Of a stretch of DNA of 64,000 nucleotides, positions 46,590 to 57,325 are shown piece after piece. The notes below the pieces were generated by a model, which had not been told where the DNA came from, did no database searches, and was given only the letters and a program-made list of their open reading frames with translations. Source of the DNA: Dipteronia dyeriana. Taxonomy: Eukaryota; Streptophyta; Magnoliopsida; Sapindales; Sapindaceae. The DNA lies in contig CM065301.1 in the NCBI GenBank assembly GCA_032871835.1, positions 34,790,405 through 34,854,404 on the forward strand. Direction: 5' to 3'. A program made the position numbers and the translations under genes. Position 1 is the first letter of the stretch. Each line of letters begins with the position of its first letter.

Positions 46590-47190
46590 TTATCATGGCG
46601 ACCCTGATCCAATAGGCAAACATGTATTTACGCTTGGATCCTTCTAAGGGTTGATAGCCTAACCGAGGCATCAGGAATGCTATCTAGCTATCTTGGTCTC
46701 AAGATATGGAAGGCAACTGTGCTCTTACACTCAGACTCTTCTTGAGGGTGATAACCCGACCAATGCATCAGGAATGCAATCTAACTATCTTTTTGAGATC
46801 TGAAAGGCAACTATGCTCTTACACTCAGATCCTTCTTAAGGGTTGTACCCTGACCAAGGAATCAGGGATGATATCTAGCTCTCCTGGTCTCGAGATCTGG
46901 ATGGCAACTATGCTCTTATAGTCAGATATTTCTTGGGGGTGGTAGCCCGACCAAGGCATTAGGGATGATATTTAGCTCTCCTGATCTTGGGATTTGGATG
47001 ACAACTATGCTATTACACTCAGATCCTTTTTAAGGGTGGTAGTCTGACCAAGGCATCAGGGATGATATCTAGCTTTCCGAGTCTCAAGATCTGGATGATA
47101 ACTATGCTATTACACTCTGACCCTTTTTGGTAGAGGGTGGTGCCTGACCAAGGCATCAATGGAGCTATCTAGCTCTCATTGGTTCATGGC
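46590..47190 (-). repeat. Tandem array in the G3 3' zone, six to seven units of about 93 bp
   Basis: Units begin GATATCTAGCT, contain GATCTGGATGGCAACTATGC and ACACTCAGATCC, and end GACCAAGGCATCAGGGAT. Longest of the three arrays in the window. Confidence 0.9.
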
Positions 47191-47689
47191 GATCATGGCG
47201 AATCTATTTGTGGAGAATACAGTCAGAGGTGCAGAAATGAATAACAGACTTTATTGATGATTAAGATGGAGTATATTTACGTTAAGTAATTTATTGGCAC
47301 CTAAATGAAGGTAGTCTGCTAAGTAGTCCCTTGTCTAAGGATAGAACTTCCTCAAATGGTCGGCATTCCAAGTGTGTTTAATGGGTTGGCCATCCATATC
47401 TTCCAACTTGTAAGCTCGGTTGCGGACCACTACTTTCACTAAGTATGGCCCCTTCTGTTAGGTCATAGGACCCCATTTTTTCATATTAGGGTATTCTGAG
47501 TTATTTTCTTGAGAACTAAGTCCCCTGCCTTAAATCTCATGGCTTTGACCTTTTTGTTAAAATATCTTGCAATCTTGCTTTGATAAACTGCTACATTCTC
47601 AATTACTCAATCTTGTTTCTCTTCCAGCATGTATAGACCGCTTGGAGCTTGACTTCGTTGCTCTCTAGCTTAAAGTGGTGTACCATGAA
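47191..47689 (-). other. G3 3' zone and decayed integrase end
   Basis: Counterpart of G2 30011-30600. Only faint traces of the integrase C-terminal block are readable. Confidence 0.45.
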
Positions 47690-48290
47690 TGGTATTGTTG
47701 TTGGCTTCAACTAAACCTCTAGTCTATGGATGGGCTACTCATGCAAATCGAAGATGAAAACCCAAATTTTGACACTAGTCCCTAAATCGGGCATTGTCAA
47801 ACTATTTGCCTAGGTCGCCAAACCTACAGTCAACATTGGTTTTGATAAACTTGGTCGTATTCTCCTCCGAAATCTGGGAGAGAGGTCCTGCTTTAACCCA
47901 TTTGGTGAAATAGTCGGTAGTGAAAGTAGCGTGCTTAGCCTGACCAGAGGCAGTGGAAAATAGACTGATCAAGTCGATCCCCTAAATGGAGAAAGGGTAT
48001 GGTAAACTGATTAAGGATAGCCGTTCAGGAGCAACGTGGTTCAGGTTTAAGGTCGTCTAGCATGGTTTGGAAGATCGGACAAACTTTGTTGCATCTTGGT
48101 GAATTATTGGCCAGTAATACCCCATATGAAGCACTTGGTAAGCTAGAGCTTCTCCATAAACATGGTTTCCACTGTCCCCATGATGAACCTCTTTTAGAGC
48201 CTAGCTAACATGGTTAGGATGTAGACATCGAAGCAAAGGAAGGGATTTTCCCCTCATGTAAAGGTACTCGTCCACCAGGCAATATCAGAC
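47690..48290 (-). pseudogene. pol: G3 integrase, broken
   Basis: The minus strand gives a zinc-domain remnant (YQVLHMGYYWPIIHQD, with the second Cys pair reduced to SSKPC), then a core with GIDLISLFSTASGQAKHATF, TTDYFTKWVKAGPLSQ and FDNARFRD, ending near the Glu block GLVEANNNTI. Numerous stops. Confidence 0.8.
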
Positions 48291-49330
48291 TAAGACCCTT
48301 TTGATCTTCTGGACTTGGTTGGGATCTTTGAGAAGCTTTTCTTCCTGGAGGTAGACAGCTATTGGGTCAATTCAACATGGTTATCGATCAATGGGGCAGA
48401 TCTCTTTGCCTATTGTTATGCTTGATTGAGAGATCACCTAGAGGGGCACTCCCTCAAGTAGGGCTTGTCGTCCATTTGTAACTCGTTTTACTAAGACGTC
48501 TGCCTGATGGTTTTGCTTTTGAGGTATCTACTTAATCTTGAATGCCTTGAACCTTTCCTTAAGCTACTGGACTAGTTCCAGGTAGGTAGCCATGTTGTCA
48601 CCCTTGGCTAGGTAGAGCCTAGTAACATGGTTAACAATGAGTAATGAGTCACTCTTAACATGTAAATAGTCAGCTCCGAGTTTGATGGCGACCTTCATCC
48701 ATGCTAGGAGATCTTCATATCCCGCTTCATTATTGGTCACGTTGAACTTGAACCTAAAACAATGGCAGCATTCCTTCCTTTTCAGGTCAGTCAGGACTAT
48801 ACCGGCTCCTCCCCCTACTTGTCTAGATGCTCCATCGGTGTAGAGAATCTAGTCATTACAACATTCCAGCTAATTGTCATTCTCTGGAAGTTTCCTAGGA
48901 GCTGGATTTAGTGTTGCCGAGGTCTCTTCACTTGAAAACGGTTGAGAATTCAGCTACAAAGTCTATAAGGGCATGAGCTTTAATTTTTGTTCGAGACCTG
49001 TACTTTAGATAAAACTGGGTGAGTTCCAAGGCCCATAAGACTAGCCTTTCGGATACGTCTGGCCTCTATAAGAATCGGTGGAGGGGTTGATCTGATACCA
49101 TTACCATCGTATCGCCTTGAAAATATAGGTGAAGCTCTCTTGTCGAGGAAACCAGGGCAAAGACGGGCTTCTCAATGAGGAGGTAGTTCCTCTCGGGTTT
49201 GGATAGTGTGTGACTGATGTAGTAGATAGGTTGTTGGACCTTATCCCTACAATCCTTGAATAAGGCCCCACTTACAACCATTTTTGACACGGCTAAGTAG
49301 ATCTGTAACTCCTTCCCCAAAATGGGCTAG
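48291..49330 (-). pseudogene. pol: G3 RNase H region
   Basis: 49066-49320 is open: ELQIYLAVSKMVVSGALFKD, QQPIYYISHTLSKPERNYLL, FALVSSTRELHLYFQG. This is the RT-associated RNase H of gypsy elements. The remainder down to 48290 is decayed. Confidence 0.82.
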
Positions 49331-50150
49331 ACTAGCAGTGACGGGCTGGCGAGGTAATTCTTTAAGTCTTCGAAGGCTCACTCACTATCTTGGTCCCATT
49401 TCATGTTCTTCCCCAGCTTGATGGCCTTGAAGAAGGGGAGGCATTTATCAATGGGCCGCGAAATGAACCGGTTAAGCGCTGTTATACACTCTGCTAACAC
49501 TTGAACTTTCTTAAGAGTGGTTAGGGAATACAGGTTCAGGATAGCTTGGATCTTTTTTGAGTTTGCCTTTATTCCCCTCTCATTCAACTTGAAACCTAGG
49601 AAATTCACCTCGATCACACTGAATGTGCATTTAGCTGGTTTCAGCCGTATTTAGTTTTCCCTCACAATCTGGGAAGCCCTGCAAAAGTGGTCCCGGTGTT
49701 TCTTTACCTCTCGGGATTTGTTGATCATATCATTTATGTACATCTCTATTGTCTTTCCTATTTCCGGCTTGAATAGCGGTTGACCAATCGCTGGTAGGTG
49801 GCGTCGACATTCTTAAGGCCAAAAGGCATCACCTTATAACAATACAGACCTTGGCCCATGATGAAGCTGATCTTGTCTCGATTAGCGGTGTGCATTATGA
49901 ACTGATTTTACCCACGAGAATGCGTCCATAAAGCTTAGAAGCTTGTTTACGGCAGTGGAGTCCACCAGCTGGTCAATCTTTGGTAGAGGAAAGCTATCTT
50001 TCAGGCATGCCCGGTTGAGGTCAGTGTAGTCGATGCACATGCCACTTCCCATTTGTCATGGTGACCATGACCACGTTGGAAATCCACTAAGGGTATCGGG
50101 CTTCTATGATGAAACCATCTTTGATCAGCTTGTTAACTTCTTCTTGAACC
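49331..50150 (-). pseudogene. pol: G3 reverse transcriptase, broken
   Basis: 49378-49617 holds the thumb (FLGFKLNERGIKANSKKIQA, LNRFISRPIDKCLPFFKAIK). 49720-50100 holds palm blocks in shifting frames: a YINDMI-like site where G2 has YIDD, and a block matching PFGLKNA. The plus-strand frame at 50033-50221 is a shadow. Confidence 0.8.
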
Positions 50151-50602
50151 GCGGCGTTCCTCTCAGCGTTAAAGTGACGCCTGTTCTGTTTGATGGGTTT
50201 GAAGGTAGGATCTACTGCTAGACGATAAGCAGCCAAAGATATCAGTATCCCTAGCATCTCATTGTGATTCCAAACAAAGACGTCGCTAAATTCTCAAAGA
50301 AGCTCAATTAGACCTTTTTTCACTCTAGGTTACTGGGTTGCTCCAACCTTAACTACATTGGAAAGGTTATCATCTCTGATTGGTATTTTATCTAACTCAT
50401 CCAATGGGTGTATGTTGGCCCATTCCCTACTTTACTCTTCCTCATCCATTATCAGGGGATTATTCTCTAGATGATCAGCGGGCTCTACGTCTTCCGGGTT
50501 AATGCTGGGTGCTTCCTGATTTTGGATTGTTACGACTTAGGCAAATAGTTTTGCCCATGCTGTCGGGTTGGTAGACATCGTATAACATTTCATTGAAGCT
50601 TG
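50151..50602 (-). other. G3 protease-RT linker
   Basis: Colinear with G2 33111-33540; decayed coding linker, no motif. Confidence 0.45.
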
Positions 50603-50990
50603 CTAGTCTCTGTGCACCTTGCCCACCTTTTTCCCAACTGAAAACTTTATGACATTATGGTAGATGGACAGTACCCCATTCAGGACAAACAGGACTGGCC
50701 TTCCTAGTATGGTGTTGTAGGTTGACAGGGTATCAACCATAACGAAATCCATCATAATGTTCTGTTGAAAGGGTGTGATTTCTATGATCAACGGAAGGAT
50801 CTTCAACCCTGCTAGAATGATTGAGTCCCTAGTGAAGCCGTATAGTGTGGTTGTGCAGCTGTTGTAGCACTACAACTTCAAGTCGAGTTTCTCCAGGATG
50901 TCTTTGAAGAGTATGTCTACGATGTTGCCTGTATCAACAAGCACACGATGGACCACGCAGTTAGCTATCTGCACTATGATCACCATGGAT
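50603..50990 (-). pseudogene. G3 protease
   Basis: VVHRVLVDTGNIVDILFKDI keeps the catalytic D-T-G, unlike G1 and G2. After a stop, 50603-50806 gives MKILPLIIEITPFQQN, VMVDTLSTYNTILGRPVLF (the ILGR motif near the end of retropepsins) and LSIYHNVIKFSV. Confidence 0.85.
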
Positions 50991-52870
50991 CGTCGTGAGG
51001 TTATACAGTGTTGTAGACATCTACCTCAGTCAAGATAATCATGGCCGATTGAGGCGGGCAAGCGGAGCTCTAGTCTACCTTGAAGACACTCTGACCTTCA
51101 TCGACGAGGGGAATTTTCCTTGCATGGTTCTTTCTCGAGTTGTTAGAGGTTCCAGTCACGGTGGATCATCCACTAATTGTGTGTATGACTTGGATCTGTT
51201 GCATCAGGTCCTTCTGTTCTCCCTTTCTCTTCTCGACATGGTCCTAGATCTCCTCTTGTACCTCTTTTACAGTCTGGATATTATCCCTAACCTGTTGTAA
51301 TAAATCTACCAAACAGCCTCCCCTTACTAGAGCCTTAATCTAGTTTTGCAGGCTATAACATTATGATGTGTTATGTCACACGTCTTTATGGAAATCACAA
51401 TACTTATATCGGTTTCTCAAATCCACTGGAGCTTTCATGGGTGTCGGCTTCTAGAGCAGCCCTTTGTCCCAAATGGTGAGGTAGATCACCTCGCGGGATG
51501 TATTCAAGGGGGTATACTGTTCGTACCCTTTTTCGTCTCGTACTATAGGGGTAAAGACCCTTGGAGGAGGTGAAGCTCGTGGTGGGGTTCACCTTATAGG
51601 ATACTGTTCTTACCGAGGTTGGGAAGGAAGGAAACTGCACATCGACCTGTTGGGGGATTATTCTGGGTTTTCTGAGCTGACACATGTCCGAGAGCCTCAT
51701 TATTTTAGCGCTTTGCCACTCTTATATCATCATGCTCCATTTTAACCTTGAGTTGTTCATCAATCTCGACCTGCTCGATAGCCCGATCATAGGTTTATAT
51801 GTTGGTCTCTGGAAGATGTGTGGGGAAAGATAGAACAAGCTTACCCTCCCATAGGTTCCGACGGAAGTTGGCAAGGGTTTCTTTCTCGGTAAAGACCCCA
51901 TCTGGATGCCTTCCTTATGAAAATGCTCCAAACAAGACTAGATAGTTTATCTTTGCTCTTGGATCATATATTTAAGGTGTGTGGGATTCTTCTGGCATGG
52001 TTTGACATCCTTGAACTGTGAGTAAAAGTCAGTTGATAGCTTTGTGAAAGAATCTACGCTACCAGCAGGCAGTTTTTAAAACCAAGTCTTTACATAGTCG
52101 GTCAAGGTGGTATGAAACATCCTACACATGGTAGCCCTGGTAGTATTTTGGACTTCCATCTGTTGGACGAAGCTCCGTAGATGACTCAGAAGGTGTTCTG
52201 TACCAGAGAATCTGTCTGTCTGTATATTCAATTTTAGCGAGAGCTCTGCTTCCTTGATCGTTTTGGTGAAGAGGGCATTCATTTCACACAAAGGATCCTT
52301 TTTGGCTTCCTTATGTTTCTCCTTCTTTATCTGCTAGATCTCTTTCTGCAGTTCTGCCAGTTGATCCCTCTGGCGTTTGCTTCCATGCTTTTTAGAATCG
52401 ACCTTGAATCCCTCGCTGTCAGGCCCCTCAAATGAACTGGAGACTTCAACCCTGTATTCTTCATGAGGGGGATCTGCCCGGAAGTTTCCCTAGCTACCTC
52501 CATCTCTAGCCCGGGCCTCTCTCCTGGACACTACCAGGTGAAGGGAAATATGTCATTCTCGTGGTGATACATCTTTTATAGATTTGACCTACCAGGGTTG
52601 GTAGTATGACAGTCTATAAGAAATCGGGGCATGGGCCCTAACCTATCTCGGATCGAGGGTTAAAGTCTCTTCCTATTACCGATTGGTACTGGTGGGGAAG
52701 GTCCTAACAGGATAAAGGCAGGTTGCTGGGCACCACGTCTTCTTGTTTCCCTAAGAATATGGGGGTTTGTAGGTTGATTTGTGATTCATTCAACTCGCAA
52801 ATGAAGGTAGACATTCTCCACGAAGGCCGATGCATGTTGATTAAGCACGGCCTGGCTTATCACTGGAGGG
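50991..52870 (-). pseudogene. gag: G3 gag, broken
   Basis: 52076-52291 matches the Retrotrans_gag core (MCEMNALFTKTIKEAELSLK, HLRSFVQQMEVQNTTRA). 51722-51931 is the next block (MEHFHKEGIQMG). 52600-52860 is the N-terminal region shared with G1 and G2. 50991-51400 corresponds to the zinc-region-to-protease spacer. All interrupted by stops. Confidence 0.8.
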
Positions 52871-53050
52871 TTTGAAGCCCGCGCAACGATTGGTTGTACT
52901 ATAGCCTTGCTATGATGCTTGGAATTCTTACTCTTCTTTGGAGCCTTCCAGATTGATACGGCAGATTATTATCCCCGAGAAGAGCGAAGCCTTGTAGTTC
53001 CTATAAAAATAATAAATACATAAACCTTGTATAGATTGGGTGTGGGTGTC

Positions 53051-53068
53051 CCCACAGACGGTGCCTAA
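53051..53068 (-). other. Primer-binding site of G3
   Basis: TTAGGCACCGTCTGTGGG on the minus strand, three bases from the LTR; closest of the three to the usual TTGGCGCCGTCTGTGGG form. Confidence 0.85.
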
Positions 53069-53071
53069 AAG

Positions 53072-54272
53072 TGTTGACCAAAAATTTACACAGGGTGAGG
53101 ATTTTCGGTTAACACCCTCTAGACCACTACCTTGAAAGTTGTAGTTAGAGGTGGTACCTTCGGTAACTTGTTTTTATGTGTAATATTGGAGATGAAGGTG
53201 AGTGATAACGCGATGTATTAAGGATTTGTAAAGAAGGTGGCACTGTGTAAACGAATCAAGTATGGCAAATAAAAATCACTCAAACTCTTGTTCTCTCTTG
53301 GGTACAATGGAGGTGGCAGCTTCGTGTCTTTCGATAAGTAGATAAAATGAAGGCCATGTTCTTCTTAGAAAATTTAGGCGATAATGGAGAATTGTTCGTT
53401 GATGGTGAATTCTGGTTTCTTTATTTGTGAGAGTCAAATGTGTTATTCCGCTTGTGAGACTTTGTTAACTCCTTCGTATTTATACATGGTCAAATTATGT
53501 TAAACTCATAGTTTCCCGCCATGCATATCTGAATCAAATCCTCCCTTATCAGGTGGGATCTTCTATTAAATGTCATTGACTTTGGTTTAACTGACTTAAT
53601 GATATCTTTGAGGGAAATAAGTTTGTTTCCTCTTTGGCCTCAATCACTTGTCCTGCACGTACGTAGTGTTTTAATGCACGTTGGTGAGTAAATATGATCA
53701 TGTACGCTAACCTGGTGAGATGTGTCATGGAGGTCATCGACTCTTGCTATATGGAATGATGAAGTACTTCTCTATACCAATCTTGGTGCTAGGATCTTGA
53801 TCTGACCTTCCCAGATCCTTTTTGGATCTTGACATGACTGTGTTGGCGCTCTTTAGTTGTAACAGAGCTTTGTGATCTTCCTCTTACCTGCTTGGATTGA
53901 TTCGGTTCGTCCCTCGGTGAAATGAAGAGATATTGTAGGATGAATTCGATGCCCTGAAGGTCTCTTTGTACAAGTGGAAATGGTAGCAAGCTTCTAGGGA
54001 GCTCGCGATATGTCTCGACCTTGGGTAGCTTAGGTCTTCCCTTGTCGACCTAGCTTTGGGTTCCAATTTTGATGTAGGGAGATTGATTTGATCACATCGA
54101 GCTTCACCTGAAGTGTTCCTAGGGCGTAGGCGACCTCACCTCGCTTCTGCTGGGTTGTATGGTAGCTCAACCCCGAGAATCTTGGTACCCTTGTGTGTAA
54201 TCCCGGATTTGGACCCTTGCTAGAAGGGTGGAAATTTTGCCTTTGGTTCGTAGCCAAATTTGGCTATTAACA
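53072..54272 (-). repeat. 5' LTR of G3
   Basis: 1201 bp, TGTTAATAGCC start (54272). TATA box at 53477-53484 (minus). Flank CCTCT at 54273-54277; partner not available. Confidence 0.92.
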
Positions 54273-54379
54273 CCTCTTTATGACTCTACAAATTTATAAT
54301 GAATAAATTAAAATCTTTTAGTAAAATAACATTATCAAATTAACAATTAACATCAACAACGCTAAAATTGTGTAACACA

Positions 54380-54660
54380 TGATGGCCTCTCTGCAGTCAC
54401 AATCTTTCTCTCCCAAAACCAATGTAGTTCGGGCTAGTTAACATATCGTGCATAACGTGAAAAAGCATTTTCAAAGTCTTCATTCGAGATTTAGTGTGTG
54501 GTTTTGCTTTCATCTCACATCCAAGCAATTTTGCTTCTAATAACTTCTCAATAGCCTTTAATTAACAAGGTTTGAAATTACCCTCAACATGATACTTCCT
54601 TTCATTATATACCTCTAAAAGGGCCTCAATAAGTTTGGAGTGTCCAAAATATTTTACATG
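54380..54660 (-). pseudogene. Myb/SANT-like domain gene fragment
   Basis: The minus strand gives KYFGHSKLIEALLEVYNERK, YHVEGNFKPC, a stop, then LKAIEKLLEAKLLGCEMKAK, PHTKSRMKTLKMLFHVMHDM and LTSPNYIGFGRE, then a stop. This follows the plant Myb/SANT-like DNA-binding domain (Pfam Myb_DNA-bind_3), found in host proteins and in proteins linked to Harbinger-type transposons. The start and C-terminus are missing, and at least two stops are present. It is the only trace of a non-retrotransposon protein I can find. It may be a host pseudogene or a fragment carried by a mobile element. Confidence 0.7.
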
Positions 54661-54841
54661 CAGCACCTTTAAGTTTTTATTTATCCATCCTAATAATAAC
54701 AAACTTGTAATCTTAAAATCTCTTTAGAAATCATAATGCTATAAATAAAATCATTGAACAGTGAACAATGTATATTTGCAGAATAAGAGCAGAGCACAAC
54801 ACCTACAAGCCAAATGTCAAACCAAGCTTTATGGACAATCA
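54661..54841. other. AT-rich spacer, nothing recognised
   Basis: Sequence between the Myb/SANT fragment and the first base alignable to the E LTR. Confidence 0.4.
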
Positions 54842-55648
54842 AATCAAGTCTTGGAGCTCTCTCTCTAAGAATTAAAATTCTCGCACTAAAAAATGGTTTT
54901 CTGAGCTCAAAGATGAATTAGGAAACCAGAAGATGAATTTATATTGAAAAACACAACCTGTTGGTGAAAAGATAAAATTGCCCTTAATTGGCCATTCAGC
55001 GGTTAAGTTCTACGGTTAGGAAGAAGCAATTCCAACCGTCATTTGAACACAGAGCATCGGGTGTCCTTTGGCGGTTAGGCTGACTACTGATTCTACCACA
55101 GAATGAGGACAGAATCACCTGGTATGATTCGACGGTCAGAGCAGCGGTTGGCCAGGCCACCAATTTAACCGTAGAATGAGGACAAAATCTCTGTCTTCAA
55201 ATGACAGTCCCATTCGACGGTCAGGCTGACCGCCGAATCAACCTTCGATTCCTAACATCAGGAATCCTCACAAGTTGATCAACGTGCTAAAATAAAGCAC
55301 TCCATCGTGCATGCGCGGACATTTCTGATCAACAAACAAAAAACAAAATTAATAGAACACAACCACACTTATAACTAACATCAAGGTGCAAGTGTGAGAA
55401 GTGTAAAGAAGAACACACATATAAAAGATTGAAGCACAAATGCAAGATGTGTAAGGCCTGCATGAGAGTGTGTTTGTGCAACTAGTCTTGTCAAAGAAAG
55501 TTAAGCAAGTGATATACCTTTAAAGTGCTTTTAGTGTCACTGAGATACTTGGAAGCTTGCCATCGAAGGCCTAAGCTACCCATTATAAAAACATTCCTAA
55601 ATGTGGTTTGTCATGAAATAAGCTAATAATAAAAATGTTGTTAATACA
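54842..55648 (-). repeat. 3' LTR of E, partial
   Basis: Starts TGTATTAACAAC at 55648 (minus). Homology to the 5' LTR begins at AAGTCTTGGAGCTCTCTCTC on the left, so about 1 kb of the far end is absent. It includes a GC-rich region of palindromes (55000-55260). Confidence 0.83.
55213..55237. repeat. Near-perfect 12-bp palindrome in E LTR
   Basis: TTCGACGGTCAG, one base, CTGACCGCCGAA; a single mismatch. Related motifs recur in both E LTRs (for example 58532-58555). Confidence 0.75.
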
Positions 55649-55662
55649 ATCTTCCCCTTTGG
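55649..55662 (-). other. Polypurine tract of E
   Basis: CCAAAGGGGAAGAT on the minus strand abuts the 3' LTR; nearly the same as in X1. Confidence 0.82.
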
Positions 55663-56199
55663 CTATTTCATGATAAAAACACCACTCTCAAATAAATCTT
55701 CACAAAAAGAAAACAAAGCTATTGGTCAACAAGTAATTCTACGTTACATTAAGAGAAACCTAAGATACTAAGTCTTTAAGGTCTTCAATATCTTTGTAGA
55801 TCATCATACATACACACAATAGCTAAGAGGAACATTCAACAAACAAGCGCATGTGAGGTGTTCAAAACAAAAACAAGCATTTGCGTTAAGAAATCAATAT
55901 AATTAATATAATGTAGTGCAATTCAATGCTCCCCTAAAAAGTTACTCTCTCCCAAGACTTCTCCCCAAAGCATTAAAACAATGTTCCCCCTATATTTCAC
56001 AAGACTTATCTCCATTTTTATCATGAGATAGACAAAGGAGCTCCCCCTATTGGGTTTCTTTAGCAAAGAGAGATATTCACACAAGATATAATTGCATAAT
56101 CATGTATATAAACTTTATGCAAGTTAATTAATTGAGAGAGATTAAAGGAATTTTATTTAACGAAAAATGTGTGAAGTTGTTGCTTTGCATGCATGACAT
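55663..56199 (-). other. E internal region without gene
   Basis: AT-rich spacer between purine tract and gag; several CCCCCTAT and CTCCCC words, no frame worth naming. Confidence 0.5.
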
Positions 56200-57208
56200 A
56201 TAACATCAAGGTTCAAGCGATGGCATCTGACAAAGCAAACATCAAAAAGGTTTCCAAAGAATGCAAACCAATTTGTATCCTTTTTGTCATAAACAAACAA
56301 GATATGCCTAAAACCTTCACATTCAATGCATTGAACCTTCTTTCTTGAATGCTTATCTTGAATTGGCTCAATCTTCTTGAAGTAGGTCGTCTTCTAGAAG
56401 TCATTCCCTTTAGAGCTAAAGTCATTCTTTTGTAGATTCATGAACTTCTTGAATCTCTACACCATTAGAGCCATGTCTTCATCTGATTCATCCTCCTCAA
56501 TCTCAATCTTGGAGGTCATTAAGGTTATTCCCTTTTGTTTCTTTCGTGATGTGGTTGAGGAGGCTTATCTAGATTTATAGGAAAAGAGCCTTCCAATAAC
56601 TTCACTTGGCTTCCTCTTCTTGTAATCACTATTTTCTTCAATAGCCATCACTTTGGATTTGAATCTAGCGGGAAGTGACCTCATGATCTTTTACTTGATC
56701 TTATTATCTGAGTATGGGTCACTTAGTTGTTGGATTTGATTCACAATGTCCATCAACTTCACTTGGAAGTCATTGAAGCATTCACGCTCCTCCATCATAA
56801 TTGTCTCAAATTGTACTAGGAGGAGTTAAAGTTTGGAATCGTTAATCACTTCAGTTCCCTCATGCTCCTCAAGGATCTTCCAATCTTCATGTGCATTTTT
56901 GGTGATTTGGATGAATTTGTATGGACTTCCATACATTGCATAAAACAAAGCATGTATCGCTTTCTTGTTGAACTTTGAAGATTCAAATTCTTTAGAACTT
57001 CATTGAGCCTTGGCTTTGGCACAAAGCATCCATCTTTTGTGGTCATGGTAGGTGGTGTGTATCCATCCTCAATCACCATCCACACCTTATCATCTATTGC
57101 CAATAGGAAGGACTCAATCTTTCTCTTCCATGAGGAGTAATTGTCCCCCTTAAACAATGTTGGTTTCACACTCGATGCTCCCTCTTTACTCGCCCTAAAA
57201 TCACTCAT
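56200..57208 (-). pseudogene. gag: E gag, broken
   Basis: Starts at an ATG at 57208 (MSDFRASKEGASSVKPTLFK, then GDNYSSWKRKIESFLLAIDD and KVWMVIEDGYTPP), the plant copia gag N-terminus. A frameshift lies near 57000. The middle block is traceable to 56640. A degenerate zinc knuckle near 56310-56350 reads VQCIECEGFRHILFVYDKK, keeping C-x2-C-x4-H but losing the last Cys. Same family type as X gag, but shorter and with one knuckle visible. Confidence 0.8.
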
Positions 57209-57308
57209 AGTGTATGAGTCAATGTATGCAAATGAATGCAACATTCAAAATGCACACAAATGCAAGACACGCAAACAAGAGCAAGGATCACCAAAATATG
57301 TCTAGTAA

Positions 57309-57323
57309 CCCGCTCTGATACCA
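57309..57323 (-). other. Primer-binding site of E
   Basis: TGGTATCAGAGCGGG on the minus strand; the cleanest initiator-Met match in the window. Confidence 0.9.
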
Positions 57324-57325
57324 AT

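Larger units (their letters stand above)
44668..54272 (-). mobile_element. Ty3/gypsy (Tat-type) element G3, 3' end missing
   Basis: Minus strand, related to G1 and G2. From right to left: 5' LTR, primer site, gag, protease, RT, RNase H, integrase, tandem array, antisense ORF (on plus). At 44668 it is cut by D1, so the antisense ORF N-terminus and the 3' LTR are missing. It is the most complete gypsy element here in order, but frames are badly broken. Confidence 0.88.

Noticed and set aside
46590..47190. CRISPR-like regular repeats
   Set aside because: Units are about 93 bp, contiguous, diverged and without unique spacers, in a plant retroelement.
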